Shown: one piece after another, positions 37,388-46,165 of the stretch | How positions within the stretch are numbered: position 1 is the stretch's first letter | How the letters are laid out: each line of letters opens with the position of its first letter | Assembly (NCBI RefSeq): GCF_038023995.1 | Contig: NZ_CP150660.1 | Span: 1,858,501-1,922,500 of the forward strand | Reading direction: 5' to 3' | DNA length: 64,000 nt | Source: Polaribacter atrinae | Lineage (GTDB): Bacteria; Bacteroidota; Bacteroidia; Flavobacteriales; Flavobacteriaceae | Position numbers and translations under genes: made by a program | Notes under the pieces: generated by a model | Told to the model about the DNA's origin: nothing | The model's database searches: none | The model's input: only the letters and a program-made list of their open reading frames with translations

Positions 37388-38191
37388 ATGATTAAGATAA
37401 AAACAAGAGAAGAAATAGAATTGATGAGAGAGAGCGCCCTAATCGTTTCTAAAACATTAGGTATGCTTGCAAAAGAAGTAAAACCTGGTGTTTCTACTTT
37501 GTATTTAGATAAACTTGCCGAAGATTTTATTAGATCTGAAGGCGCTGTACCTGGTTTCTTAGGTTTATATGATTTTCCAAACTCACTTTGCATGAGTCCT
37601 AATAACCAAGTTGTACATGGTATTCCAAATAAAAACCCACTAGTAGAAGGCGATATTATTTCTATAGACTGTGGGGCATATAAAAATGGTTTTCACGGAG
37701 ATCATGCCTATACATTTGCAGTTGGCGAAATTGCAGAAGAAACAAAAAAACTATTAGATGTAACAAGAGCTAGTTTATATGTTGGTATTCGTGAATTTAA
37801 AGCAGGTAATAGAGTTGGTGATGTAGGCTATGCAATTCAGAAATTTACAGAAGACCATGGTTACGGAGTTGTAAGAGAATTGGTAGGTCATGGTTTGGGT
37901 AGAGAAATGCACGAAGACCCAGAAATGCCAAACTACGGTAAAAGAGGAAGAGGAAAGAAATTTGTAGAAGGAATGGTGGTTGCCATAGAACCAATGACAA
38001 ATTTAGGAACTCACAAAATTAGACAACACGCAGATGGTTGGACAATTACTACTTTAGATAACAAGCCTTCTGCTCATTTTGAACACGATATAGCTATTGT
38101 AAACGGTAAACCAGAATTACTTTCTACGTTTAAATATGTACATGACGCATTGGGTATTGTTACCGATGAAGAGGATGAATTTAGACAGTAA
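37388..38191 (+). CDS. map: Type I methionine aminopeptidase
   Basis: 267 residues from ATG 37388 (MIKIKTREEIELMRES); an in-frame start at 37367 adds seven residues upstream of the -7 box and is rejected. It removes the initiator Met. Metal ligands are visible: Asp in SIDCGA, Asp in FHGDHAYTF, His in LVGHGLGREMHEDP, Glu in VAIEPM and Glu in HFEHDIAI; substrate His in VVHGIP. Single essential-type gene. Confidence 0.97.
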   Translation: MIKIKTREEIELMRESALIVSKTLGMLAKEVKPGVSTLYLDKLAEDFIRSEGAVPGFLGLYDFPNSLCMSPNNQVVHGIPNKNPLVEGDIISIDCGAYKNGFHGDHAYTFAVGEIAEETKKLLDVTRASLYVGIREFKAGNRVGDVGYAIQKFTEDHGYGVVRELVGHGLGREMHEDPEMPNYGKRGRGKKFVEGMVVAIEPMTNLGTHKIRQHADGWTITTLDNKPSAHFEHDIAIVNGKPELLSTFKYVHDALGIVTDEEDEFRQ

Positions 38192-38194
38192 AAA

Positions 38195-38220
38195 AGACAC
38201 TAATTTCACTAATTGTCACT
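38195..38220. repeat. Left edge sequence of the GxxExxY insert
   Basis: AGACACTAATTTCACTAATT and the following GTCACT resemble, in inverted orientation, the sequence at 38636-38663 (AGACACGAATTACACGGATT, then ACAC, when complemented). The two frame the GxxExxY gene and look like imperfect inverted boundaries. Confidence 0.6.
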
Positions 38221-38251
38221 AAAAAATAAACTTTAATTTCACCAATAATAA

Positions 38252-38629
38252 TTGAAATCAGAACTACTACATAAACAAGAATCATATAATATTATTGGTT
38301 CTTGTATGGAAGTTCATAAAGAATTGGGGAAAGGTTTTAGTGAAATTATTTATGGTGATGCTTTAGAAATTGAATTTAAAAGACGAGGAATTTTATATCA
38401 AAGGGAAGTGAAATTTCAAATATTATATAAAGGAGAAAAACTGTCTCATTATTATTTTGCTGATTTTGTTATTGATAATAAAATAATACTTGAAATTAAA
38501 GCTATTGAATGTTTAACAAACAGCCATATAAAACAAACCCTAAATTATTTAGCTGCATCAAAAATAAAACTTGGCTTATTAGTTAATTTTGGTGAAGATA
38601 GTTTAACCTATAAAAGAGTAATTTTATAA
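38252..38629 (+). CDS. GxxExxY family protein
   Basis: 125 residues from TTG 38252. The naming motif is visible in KELGKGFSEIIYGDAL, followed by YQREVKFQILYKGEKL and YFADFVIDNKIILEIKAI, which is the D-x(n)-ExK core of PD-(D/E)XK nuclease folds. The family (TIGR04256-type) is widely scattered in Bacteroidota genomes, often in patchy copies. No characterised biological role is known to me. Its flanks are imperfect inverted repeats, suggesting it entered as a unit between map and the methyltransferase. Confidence 0.92.
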   Translation: MKSELLHKQESYNIIGSCMEVHKELGKGFSEIIYGDALEIEFKRRGILYQREVKFQILYKGEKLSHYYFADFVIDNKIILEIKAIECLTNSHIKQTLNYLAASKIKLGLLVNFGEDSLTYKRVIL

Positions 38630-38635
38630 TTCTCA

Positions 38636-38663
38636 TTTTGTGTAATCCGTGTAATTCGTGTCT
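38636..38663. repeat. Right edge sequence of the GxxExxY insert
   Basis: Contains TGTAATCCGTGTAATTCGTG, an internal near-repeat of GTGTAATnCGTGT, and is the inverted counterpart of 38195-38220. The GTG at 38658 inside it is the likely start codon of the next gene. Confidence 0.6.
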
Positions 38664-39428
38664 ATTTTTAAATCCATTCTTAACACCATCCCAAGACCTT
38701 GGTTAATAAAAGCTAGTTACCTAGTAAGGCCAATCATTGCTTTTTCTTTAAAAGGCGATAAATTTACAGATCCAATAGATGGTAAAAGTTTTCGTAAATT
38801 TTTACCATACGGATATGGTAAACAGCGAGAAAATGCACTTTCTCCTTCTACCCTATCTTTAGAGAGACATCGTTTAATGTGGTTATTTCTTAAAGATGAA
38901 ACTTCTTTTTTTACATCAACAAAAAAACTAAAGACTTTACATATTGCTCCGGAACAATGTTTTTTAGATATTTTTAGAAAACAGAAAAACTTAGCATACA
39001 CAACATCAGATTTAGAATCTCCTATTGCAGATGTTAAAGCAGATATTTGCGACTTGCCTTTTGATGACAACTCTTTTGATGTTATTTTCTGTAACCACGT
39101 ATTAGAACACATTACAGACGACACAAAAGCAATGCAAGAGCTGTTTAGAGTAATGAAAAAAGGCGGATTTGGTATTTTTCAAATTCCGCAAGAATTATCA
39201 AGAGAAAAAACTTTTGAAGATAATACTATCACAGACCAAAAAGAACGTGCTAAGATCTTTGGGCAATATGATCACGTACGAGTTTACGGTAGAGATTATT
39301 TTGATAAATTACGTTCTATCGGTTTTAAGGTTGATGAAATTGATTACACACAAAAAATCGCTCCAGAAAAACTAGAACGATTTTGTTTAATGAAGGACGA
39401 AATTCTTCCTGTATGTTATAAAGATTAG
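38658..39428 (+). CDS. Class I SAM-dependent methyltransferase
   Basis: 256 residues beginning at GTG 38658 (MSIFKSILNTIPRPW); no ATG is available near the conserved N-terminus. Methyltransf_11 core: LKTLHIAPEQCFLDIF, TSDLESPIADVKADI, LPFDDNSFDVIFCNHVLEHI and VMKKGGFGIFQIP. The substrate is unknown. The start codon lies within the right edge of the GxxExxY insert, so the native start or promoter was probably replaced. The last 4 nt overlap the convergent gene. Confidence 0.9.
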   Translation: MSIFKSILNTIPRPWLIKASYLVRPIIAFSLKGDKFTDPIDGKSFRKFLPYGYGKQRENALSPSTLSLERHRLMWLFLKDETSFFTSTKKLKTLHIAPEQCFLDIFRKQKNLAYTTSDLESPIADVKADICDLPFDDNSFDVIFCNHVLEHITDDTKAMQELFRVMKKGGFGIFQIPQELSREKTFEDNTITDQKERAKIFGQYDHVRVYGRDYFDKLRSIGFKVDEIDYTQKIAPEKLERFCLMKDEILPVCYKD

Positions 39429-40744
39429 TTCTTTTTATATTTTATTAAAAACTCACTTAATTTTTCTAATTCCTGATCACCAAGTACAATTACATTATTT
39501 CTTGTAATTTGGTATTTACCCATCGCTAATTTAACCACTTTAGAGACACCTAAATATTTTTTATAGGCATCTTTAGCAACACTTACTTCTGCTCCTTCTT
39601 GATTTATCCAAATAACCTTCCCTTTATTAATTGCCTGAAAGTTATCCTTATAATAAGCTCCTATATACTCAAATCCAGCATCTGCACTTATTATTTTTTT
39701 AGTCGTAGCACTTAAAAAAGAATGTACTTTGTAACTATTCTCAAAATACAATGAATATATTCCTCCTCCTAAATGACCTCCAAATTGATACCATTCTTTA
39801 TTTATTTTAACCTCACCATCTTTGTTATATCTATCAATTACATCTTCCTTTTTTAAGGATTTTAATAACTCTAATTTATTGGTAATTTTAATTCGTTTTT
39901 TAACATTTAAGTCGTAAACCATTGGCTCAAAAGAATTATCTGGATACATAACCAATCGTCCGTTTCCTCTTGGTAACATTAGCTGACCATAATGTGTAGC
40001 TAAAGAATTAAACTTGTTAACACTTGGTAAAACAAATCCCTTTTTGTTATTTGTATTAAAACAATAAATTTTATTGGGTTGCTCTTTTTTATTTTTCAAT
40101 AAAATAAAACCTTCAGAAGATATTGCATCTTTATAATCGGTCGCTTCTACTATAATTCTACCTCTATCGTCTATAACTCCAAAATTACCATCCTTTTTAT
40201 AAAGTGCTAATTTATTGGTATTAAAACCATAAATACTATCTACTCTTATTGATAAGGATTCAGACTTTTTACTCCATAGACTTTTTAGTGAATCTATTTT
40301 TTTATATTCTTTTTCTTTTCTGATGCGATCTTCTTCCTCTTTCTTTAACTTCGTTTCTAACTCTTCTATAGTTTCCTGAATTAAAATAAGATTCTCTAAG
40401 TTTTTGATATATTCTTCGGTAGTATTATCTTGTTCTAAAACAAAGTATTTTCTGCTATAAGTTTCTGATTTTTTTAGAAATTCTATTTTCTCTTTATCAT
40501 CAGTTTGGAGTTGATAGTTTTCATAATAAATTAAGGAAGCTAAAGTTACTATGTTTTTGTCTGAAATTGAATCGACAAACTTTAATCCTTTTTCAAATTG
40601 ATCTAATGCTTCTTTGTAATTAGCATTGGTTTCTGCCGCTTCTTTTGCTCTCTTTAAATACACATTAGCAATATCTGCATTAGACTGAGCATTTGTGAGT
40701 GTAAAAGAGATGAAGCAAAAAAATGTTAGAAGCAATTTTATCAT
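39425..40744 (-). CDS. Secreted TPR-like/WG-repeat-like protein
   Basis: 439 residues with a signal peptide (LLLTFFCFISFTLTNAQ). Residues 25-130 are helical with a TPR-like segment NYKEALDQFEKGLKFVD; 120-165 form a charged coiled coil (ELETKLKKEEEDRIRKE); the rest has WG-repeat-like strands, for example YKKDGNFGVIDDRGRIIVE. No known enzyme motif. It lies 69 nt downstream of apbE on the same strand, so co-transcription is possible. Confidence 0.7.
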   Translation of the reverse strand: MIKLLLTFFCFISFTLTNAQSNADIANVYLKRAKEAAETNANYKEALDQFEKGLKFVDSISDKNIVTLASLIYYENYQLQTDDKEKIEFLKKSETYSRKYFVLEQDNTTEEYIKNLENLILIQETIEELETKLKKEEEDRIRKEKEYKKIDSLKSLWSKKSESLSIRVDSIYGFNTNKLALYKKDGNFGVIDDRGRIIVEATDYKDAISSEGFILLKNKKEQPNKIYCFNTNNKKGFVLPSVNKFNSLATHYGQLMLPRGNGRLVMYPDNSFEPMVYDLNVKKRIKITNKLELLKSLKKEDVIDRYNKDGEVKINKEWYQFGGHLGGGIYSLYFENSYKVHSFLSATTKKIISADAGFEYIGAYYKDNFQAINKGKVIWINQEGAEVSVAKDAYKKYLGVSKVVKLAMGKYQITRNNVIVLGDQELEKLSEFLIKYKKN

Positions 40745-40813
40745 AGGAATACCAATTATTCTGAGTTATATATCTACAATGCAATATAATAAAAACACAG
40801 CGTAAAAGGTGAA

Positions 40814-41806
40814 CTAGTTATAGGCATTTGTCTTATATTCTTCTAAATTTCCGTTTTCATTAATGAATAATAGAATAGCATCAATATTTTTATGAGCAGC
40901 TAAAAACTCTTTCGCTTTATCTAATCCCATAGCCATAAAAGCTGTTGCATACGCATCTGTATCGGCACAATCTAAACCAGCTATTACAGAAGCACTTAAC
41001 AAATTACTTTCTATTGCATATCCTGTTTTAGGGTTTACGGTATGTACATACTTCTGCCCGTCTTCTGTAACTCTAAACTTTCTATAATTACCAGAAGTAG
41101 CCATGGATTTATTAGACAAGTCTATTTTTCTATACCCTTTTGCATTATCCTTTTTTATAGGATTTACTAATTTTATAACCCAAGGATGGTTTCCTTTTTT
41201 TACACCTTTCGTACGAATTTCTCCACCAATCTCAATTAAGTAATTCGCTATATTTTTACTATCTAAAAAACGGGCTACCACATCAATTCCAAACCCTTTT
41301 GCAATAGAATTAAAATCTAAATAAATTTGAGCATCTTGTTTTTTAATTTTACCATCAGCAATAATTACTTTATCTAAACCAACATACTGCATTTGTTGGG
41401 TTACTTGCTCGTCTGTTAAATTGATTCTTTCATTCTTAGGACCAAAACCCCAAGCGTTTACTAAATTTCCCACAGTTGGGTCGAAAAAACCATTGGTTTC
41501 TGTATAAATTCTTTTTGATTTCTTAAAAACTTCTAAAAACAAATCATCTACAACAACCGTAGAATCTCCTCTATTAATTCTAGAAATATCTGAACTAGGA
41601 ATATAGGTTGATAATGATTTATTCATTAAAAAAAACAGACTGTCAAGTCCGGTTTGATAGTTCTCTGCCCCCTCTAAATAGACAATCTTATAAGTGGTAC
41701 CAAAAACACGTCCTTCTAAGGTAAAATCCTTTGCTTTTTCTACTTTAGAACAAGAAATAAAAGCCAATAAAACCGCTATAACTATTACTTTATTTTTAAG
41801 AATCAT
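40814..41806 (-). CDS. apbE: FAD:protein FMN transferase (ApbE) lipoprotein
   Basis: 330 residues with lipobox LLAFISCS (Cys19), so it is anchored in the envelope. ApbE attaches FMN by a phosphodiester bond to Thr of periplasmic redox subunits such as NqrB/NqrC and RnfG. Visible: GTTYKIVY, LSTYIPSSDISRIN, GFFDPTVGNLVNAWGFG, IYLDFNSIAKGFGID, IEIGGEIRTKG, KSMATSGNYRKF, HTVNPKTGY and CADTDAYATAFMAMG (Mg-binding Asp/Thr). The target Nqr genes are not in the window. Confidence 0.94.
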   Translation of the reverse strand: MILKNKVIVIAVLLAFISCSKVEKAKDFTLEGRVFGTTYKIVYLEGAENYQTGLDSLFFLMNKSLSTYIPSSDISRINRGDSTVVVDDLFLEVFKKSKRIYTETNGFFDPTVGNLVNAWGFGPKNERINLTDEQVTQQMQYVGLDKVIIADGKIKKQDAQIYLDFNSIAKGFGIDVVARFLDSKNIANYLIEIGGEIRTKGVKKGNHPWVIKLVNPIKKDNAKGYRKIDLSNKSMATSGNYRKFRVTEDGQKYVHTVNPKTGYAIESNLLSASVIAGLDCADTDAYATAFMAMGLDKAKEFLAAHKNIDAILLFINENGNLEEYKTNAYN

Positions 41807-41888
41807 AAAATTTAAAATCTTTTACAAACATAGAACATAAAGTTTTCATAAAATATCATTTATAGCACTTTTTGTAGTTACAATTTCA

Positions 41889-41896
41889 TAAATTTG
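41889..41896 (+). promoter_or_regulatory. Candidate promoter of the OmpA-family gene
   Basis: TAAATTTG matches the -7 box exactly, 25 nt before the ATG at 41922. TTTG at 41871-41874 is nearer than usual for a -33 element. Confidence 0.5.
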
Positions 41897-41921
41897 TTAA
41901 CTTAATTAAATATCATTTCCA

Positions 41922-42761
41922 ATGAAAAAAATATCAATCTTATTATTGACTGCAATCATAGTTAGTTCTTGTGTTTCTAAAAAGAAGTTTGTTTCTTTAC
42001 AAGACGAACATGATCAAACGACAACAGAATTAGTAGATGTAAAGGCAACTTTGCAAAAGTGTTTAATTGAAAGCGAAAAAGATGTTGCTACACTTACAGA
42101 ACAAATTAACTCTTTAAAAGAAGATAAAAAAGGTGCTTTAAAACAAGTTGAAAATTTAACTGTTTTAACACAATCTTCTTCAGATAATATTAAAAGCGTT
42201 ATTACACAGTTAAGTGAAAAAGATAAATTTATAAACGGTATTAGAGCTGCAATGACTCAAAAAGATTCATTAAACCTTGCAATTAAATACCACTTAACTA
42301 AAAACTTAACTGACGGGATTCAAGATGAAGACATACAGGTTAATGTAGAAAAAACAGTAGTATTTATTTCTATTTCAGACAAGTTATTATTTAAAAGTGG
42401 TAGCTATAACGTAACAGACAAAGCATACACTGTTTTAGAAAAAATATCTAAAGTAATTAAAGACCAACCAGAAATGGAAGTTATGATTGAAGGTCATACA
42501 GATTCTACACCAATAAAGAGAACTGTTATTCAAGACAACTGGGATTTATCCGCTTTAAGAGCAACTTCTATAACAAGAATTTTACAATATAAATTTGGAG
42601 TAAAACCAGGAAGATTAATTGCAGCTGGTAGAAGCCAATATGTTCCTTTAGTAGACAATAATACTGCTGCTAATAAAGCAATAAACAGAAGAACAAAAAT
42701 TATCATTATGCCTAAATTAGATCAATTCTTTGATTTGTTAGAGCAAGATGCTAATAAATAA
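41922..42761 (+). CDS. OmpA-family lipoprotein
   Basis: 279 residues: lipobox IVSSC (Cys17), a coiled coil over about residues 25-105, and a C-terminal OmpA peptidoglycan-binding domain with LLFKSGSYNVTDKAYTVLEK, VMIEGHTDSTPI, WDLSALRATSITRIL, GRLIAAGRSQYVPLV and NRRTKIII. It tethers the outer membrane to the cell wall. It has no beta-barrel of its own and is followed by a strong terminator. Confidence 0.93.
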   Translation: MKKISILLLTAIIVSSCVSKKKFVSLQDEHDQTTTELVDVKATLQKCLIESEKDVATLTEQINSLKEDKKGALKQVENLTVLTQSSSDNIKSVITQLSEKDKFINGIRAAMTQKDSLNLAIKYHLTKNLTDGIQDEDIQVNVEKTVVFISISDKLLFKSGSYNVTDKAYTVLEKISKVIKDQPEMEVMIEGHTDSTPIKRTVIQDNWDLSALRATSITRILQYKFGVKPGRLIAAGRSQYVPLVDNNTAANKAINRRTKIIIMPKLDQFFDLLEQDANK

Positions 42762-42781
42762 TCTTTATTGAATAAAAATTT

Positions 42782-42810
42782 AAAAACCATCTGAAATTCA
42801 GATGGTTTTT
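42782..42810 (+). terminator. Intrinsic terminator of the OmpA-family gene
   Basis: Arms AAAAACCATCTGAA (42782-42795) and TTCAGATGGTTTTT (42797-42810), then TGTTT; 20 nt after the stop. Confidence 0.85.
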
Positions 42811-42846
42811 TGTTTAGAAAAATAGTCATACTTTAAAAATTAAAAA

Positions 42847-43566
42847 ATGGAAAATTTAAAAAACAAAAAAGCAATTATTACAGGTGGCGGAAGAGGTTTA
42901 GGAAAAGCAACCGCAATAGCCTTTGCAAAAGAAGGAATTGATGTTGCCATAACTGGTAGAACTGAAGCCGTTTTAAAAGAAACAGTTGCAGAATTAGAAG
43001 CATTTGGCATTAAAGCGATTTACGAAATTTTTGATGTTGGTGTTTACGAAGAAGTTAAAACAGGAATCAAGAACATTGTAGACTCTTTAGGTTCTGTTGA
43101 TATTTTGGTAAACAATGCAGGAATTGCTGCTTTTGGTACTTTAAACGATATGGAAGTTAGCAAATGGACTCAAATTATACAAACCAATGTTATGGGTATG
43201 TATCATGTAACAAAAGAAGTTTTACCTTATTTAATTGATAAAAATGAAGGTGATATTTTTAATGTTGCATCTACTGCAGGATTAAACGGAAATGCAACAA
43301 CATCTGCATATTCTGCTTCTAAATTTGCTGTTATCGGTATGTCGGAATCTTTAATGAAAGAAGTACGTAAAAACAACATTAGAGTTTGTACGTTAACACC
43401 AAGTACTATTGCATCTGATATGTCTGTAGAATTAGGTATTGCAAACAAAGATTCTGAAGATTCTGTTTTACAACCAGAAGATTTTGCTGAGTTAATTGTT
43501 GCTGGATTAAAATTACCAAGAAGAGCCATGCTTAAAGGGGCTTCTTTATGGTCTACAAACCCATAA
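42847..43566 (+). CDS. SDR-family 3-ketoacyl-(ACP) reductase-like oxidoreductase
   Basis: 239 residues. NAD(P) motif ITGGGRGLGKA, NNAG in LVNNAGIAAFG, catalytic Ser in FNVASTAGLNG and YSASK at the active-site Tyr/Lys. Similar to FabG-like reductases, but it stands alone outside a fatty-acid operon, so the substrate is uncertain. Starts 37 nt after the preceding terminator; ends before another terminator. Confidence 0.88.
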   Translation: MENLKNKKAIITGGGRGLGKATAIAFAKEGIDVAITGRTEAVLKETVAELEAFGIKAIYEIFDVGVYEEVKTGIKNIVDSLGSVDILVNNAGIAAFGTLNDMEVSKWTQIIQTNVMGMYHVTKEVLPYLIDKNEGDIFNVASTAGLNGNATTSAYSASKFAVIGMSESLMKEVRKNNIRVCTLTPSTIASDMSVELGIANKDSEDSVLQPEDFAELIVAGLKLPRRAMLKGASLWSTNP

Positions 43567-43612
43567 TTAGACTTCTAATTATAGGAAACGTATTACAAAT
43601 CTTTAAACAGCA

Positions 43613-43640
43613 AAAAACCACCTCTAATGAGGTGGTTTTT
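43613..43640 (+). terminator. Intrinsic terminator of the SDR gene
   Basis: Arms AAAAACCACCTC (43613-43624) and GAGGTGGTTTTT (43629-43640), loop TAAT, T-run after the stem. Confidence 0.88.
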
Positions 43641-43654
43641 TATGTAAAATCAAA

Positions 43655-43686
43655 TTTGAATTTGTTATAAAAATACGGTAACTTCG
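43655..43686 (+). promoter_or_regulatory. Candidate promoter of the MuiA-like gene
   Basis: TTTG (43655-43658), a 20-nt spacer and TAACTTCG (43679-43686, one mismatch to TAnnTTTG). ATG follows at 43712. Confidence 0.5.
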
Positions 43687-43711
43687 TTTAACTTCTTATT
43701 TAAACAATAAA

Positions 43712-45589
43712 ATGGCTATAAATAAACTTCCACTACTAATTGCTCTTTGTTTCATTTTTTGCAATACTTACTCTCAAGAAATAATTGAAAAAAAAATATC
43801 AACGCATGTTAACGAGGTCACGGTATTTCTAGAGGGAGCTCAAATTACAAGAAAAAAGACGGTTGAAATAAAGCAAGGTAAAACTATTTTAAAATTCAAT
43901 AATTTATCTCCTTTCATAGACGCTAAAAGTATTCAAGTAAAAGCTGAAGGAAACATCACTGTTTTAGGCGTTAATCATCAACAAAACTTTATAGAAAAAC
44001 TAGATAAACAAAAGGAATTAGTTGATTTAGAAACCAAACTTAAAGAAGTTGACGATAAAATAATATTAGAACGCACTTATCTGCAAATCTTATCAGAAGA
44101 GTTAGCTTTTCTTAAAGAAAACAGAAATATAGGAGGTAAAAATCAAGAGGTAAGTGTTGCTAATTTAAAAGATGCATCCCTGTTTTTTGGTGCTAAACTA
44201 AAAGAACTTAAAATTAAAGAAATTGAAAGAAACAATACATTAAAAAATCTAAATACAGAAAGTAGAGATTTAACCAATCAAATAAATACAATATCAGGAA
44301 AAAAGGAATTTCCCAATGGAGAAATTTTAGTAAAAGTAGCAGCTAAAAATAACGCTACAGCAAATTTTGAATTATCGTATGTTGTTGAGAATGCAGGTTG
44401 GTTTCCTACTTATGATATAAGAGCAAAAAATGTTAACGAGCCAGTAGAACTAATTTACAAGGCAAGCATTAAGCAAGATACCAAGGTAAGTTGGGACAAT
44501 GTAAAATTAAACTTATCATCTGCAAACCCAAATGTATCAGGTGTTGCACCAGAACTTAAAACCTATTTTTTAAATTACAACACGCGTCCACCAGTTTATA
44601 ATAGAGCTAGTAATGAAGTTAGTGGACTTGTATTAGATCAAGATAATAATCCGCTACCAGGCGCTACGGTGTTAATAAAAGGAACCACAATAGGAACTTC
44701 TACAGATTTTGATGGCAAATACTCAATAACAATTCCTAATAATGAAAGCTCTTTGGTGTTTTCTTATTTAGGATATATCAGTCAGACCAAACCAATTCAA
44801 AGTGAAGTACTAAATATTATGCTTGAAGAAGATTCAACCTCACTAGATGAAGTAGTTGTAATTGGATACGGAACTACTCGTAAAAGAAAATCTGTAACAG
44901 AAGCTCTTCAAGGCACGGTAAGTGGAATTAATATTCGAGGCGCAAATAGTATACCTATTCCAACAGTTCAAACAGAAAACCAAACTACAGTAGATTTTGA
45001 AATAAAAACACCTTATACTATAAAATCAGATAACAAAAGTTATTCTGTAGATATTGACACCTATAATTTACCCGCATTCTATCAGTATTACTCTGTACCT
45101 AAAATTGATAAAGATGCATTCTTAATTGCTAACATTTCTAATTGGGAGCAGTACAATTTACTAGAAGGTGAAGCAAACATCTTTTTTGAAGGTACCTATA
45201 TTGGTAAAACGTTGTTAGATGTTAGGTATGCTACCGATACTTTGCAAATATCTCTTGGTAGAGATAAAAATGTAAGTGTAAAAAGAGAAAAAGTAAATGA
45301 GTTTATCTCTAAGAACTTTATTGGAAGTAAAAAAGAAGAGTCTAGAGGATGGAATATTGATGTAAAAAATAATAAATCACAACAAATTAGTATGGTGATA
45401 TATGATCAGATTCCGGTTTCTACCAATGAAGATATAAAAATTGAAGTTTCAGAAATTTCAGGAGCAAAAAGAAACAATCAATCAGGTGAAATAAAATGGG
45501 AATTTACAATTGCACCAAATGAAACTAAGAATTTTATTTTAAGGTACTTAGTTAAATACCCAAAAAATAAAACGATAATATTAGAGTAG
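43712..45589 (+). CDS. MuiA-like DUF4140/DUF4139 protein with inserted CarboxypepD_reg and SusC-plug-like segment
   Basis: 625 residues with a signal peptide ending YSQ. Residues about 30-130 are DUF4140-like (VNEVTVFLEGAQITRKKTVE), a coiled coil follows, and DUF4139 begins near 215 (NFELSYVVENAGWFPTYDIR) and resumes to the end (NETKNFILRYLVKYP). Inserted at about 300-415 is a carboxypeptidase-regulatory domain (VSGLVLDQDNNPLPGATVLI, TDFDGKYSITIP) followed by a motif usual in SusC receptors (SLDEVVVIGYGTTRKRKSV, GTVSGINIRG). There is no receptor barrel. Function is unknown; see findings. Confidence 0.85.
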   Translation: MAINKLPLLIALCFIFCNTYSQEIIEKKISTHVNEVTVFLEGAQITRKKTVEIKQGKTILKFNNLSPFIDAKSIQVKAEGNITVLGVNHQQNFIEKLDKQKELVDLETKLKEVDDKIILERTYLQILSEELAFLKENRNIGGKNQEVSVANLKDASLFFGAKLKELKIKEIERNNTLKNLNTESRDLTNQINTISGKKEFPNGEILVKVAAKNNATANFELSYVVENAGWFPTYDIRAKNVNEPVELIYKASIKQDTKVSWDNVKLNLSSANPNVSGVAPELKTYFLNYNTRPPVYNRASNEVSGLVLDQDNNPLPGATVLIKGTTIGTSTDFDGKYSITIPNNESSLVFSYLGYISQTKPIQSEVLNIMLEEDSTSLDEVVVIGYGTTRKRKSVTEALQGTVSGINIRGANSIPIPTVQTENQTTVDFEIKTPYTIKSDNKSYSVDIDTYNLPAFYQYYSVPKIDKDAFLIANISNWEQYNLLEGEANIFFEGTYIGKTLLDVRYATDTLQISLGRDKNVSVKREKVNEFISKNFIGSKKEESRGWNIDVKNNKSQQISMVIYDQIPVSTNEDIKIEVSEISGAKRNNQSGEIKWEFTIAPNETKNFILRYLVKYPKNKTIILE

Positions 45590-45778
45590 AAACATACAAT
45601 TTAACTGTTGTACAAATCCAAAAAAATAAATACTGAAGATTTTGATAAGTAAATGTAGCTGGTTTTAAAAACAACTAGATATCAATAAATTAGATCTGAT
45701 TTAAAAAGTTATATATTACTCTCAATAATTTAATGTAACAAATCTAATTTAGAATCTATAATACTAAATATAGATTGT

Positions 45779-46165
45779 TTACGTAAAAACTATCTTATCA
45801 TTAACGCATTCAATCTTAAAAACATCTTTAGATTTTATCGATCTTACAAGTGTAGCCATAAGTTCTTGTTGATGTGTATTAGAGATATTAGACTTACCCT
45901 GTGATCCTATTTTTGGGTGAACATGGCTTAAATATATTTTACCTTTTATTTCGAATAAATAATAATAAACTCTAAGAGCTTTCTTACCACCTATCCTTTT
46001 TTTCAATAATGGAATTGGAGGATTAACACCATTAATTATTGTTGCAGACAACGGGTTATTCTCAAGAAAAAATTTAATTATAAGTTTTTCGTAACTTTTA
46101 TATTTTTTATCTTTTAATAAAGATTGTAATTCTACTTTAAAATCTTGAGTACAAAAAACATCCAT
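45779..46165 (-). CDS. Hypothetical, RelE-like candidate (second gene of a coupled pair)
   Basis: 128 residues, no signal peptide. The middle reads IPLLKKRIGGKKALRVYYYL, then IKGKIYLSHVHPKIGSQGKS, which resembles the strand pattern of RelE/HigB-type toxins (Gly-rich turn, RVYYYL, then a basic Lys/His strand). The match is by eye and weak. It overlaps the upstream gene by 1 nt (TAATG) in the order antitoxin-like then toxin-like. Flanked by AT-rich DNA with no other genes on either side. Confidence 0.6.
   Translation of the reverse strand: MDVFCTQDFKVELQSLLKDKKYKSYEKLIIKFFLENNPLSATIINGVNPPIPLLKKRIGGKKALRVYYYLFEIKGKIYLSHVHPKIGSQGKSNISNTHQQELMATLVRSIKSKDVFKIECVNDKIVFT

Noticed and set aside
38717..39124. 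135-codon minus-strand frame in the methyltransferase gene
   Set aside because: Antisense to a clear Methyltransf_11 gene with all motifs in frame.
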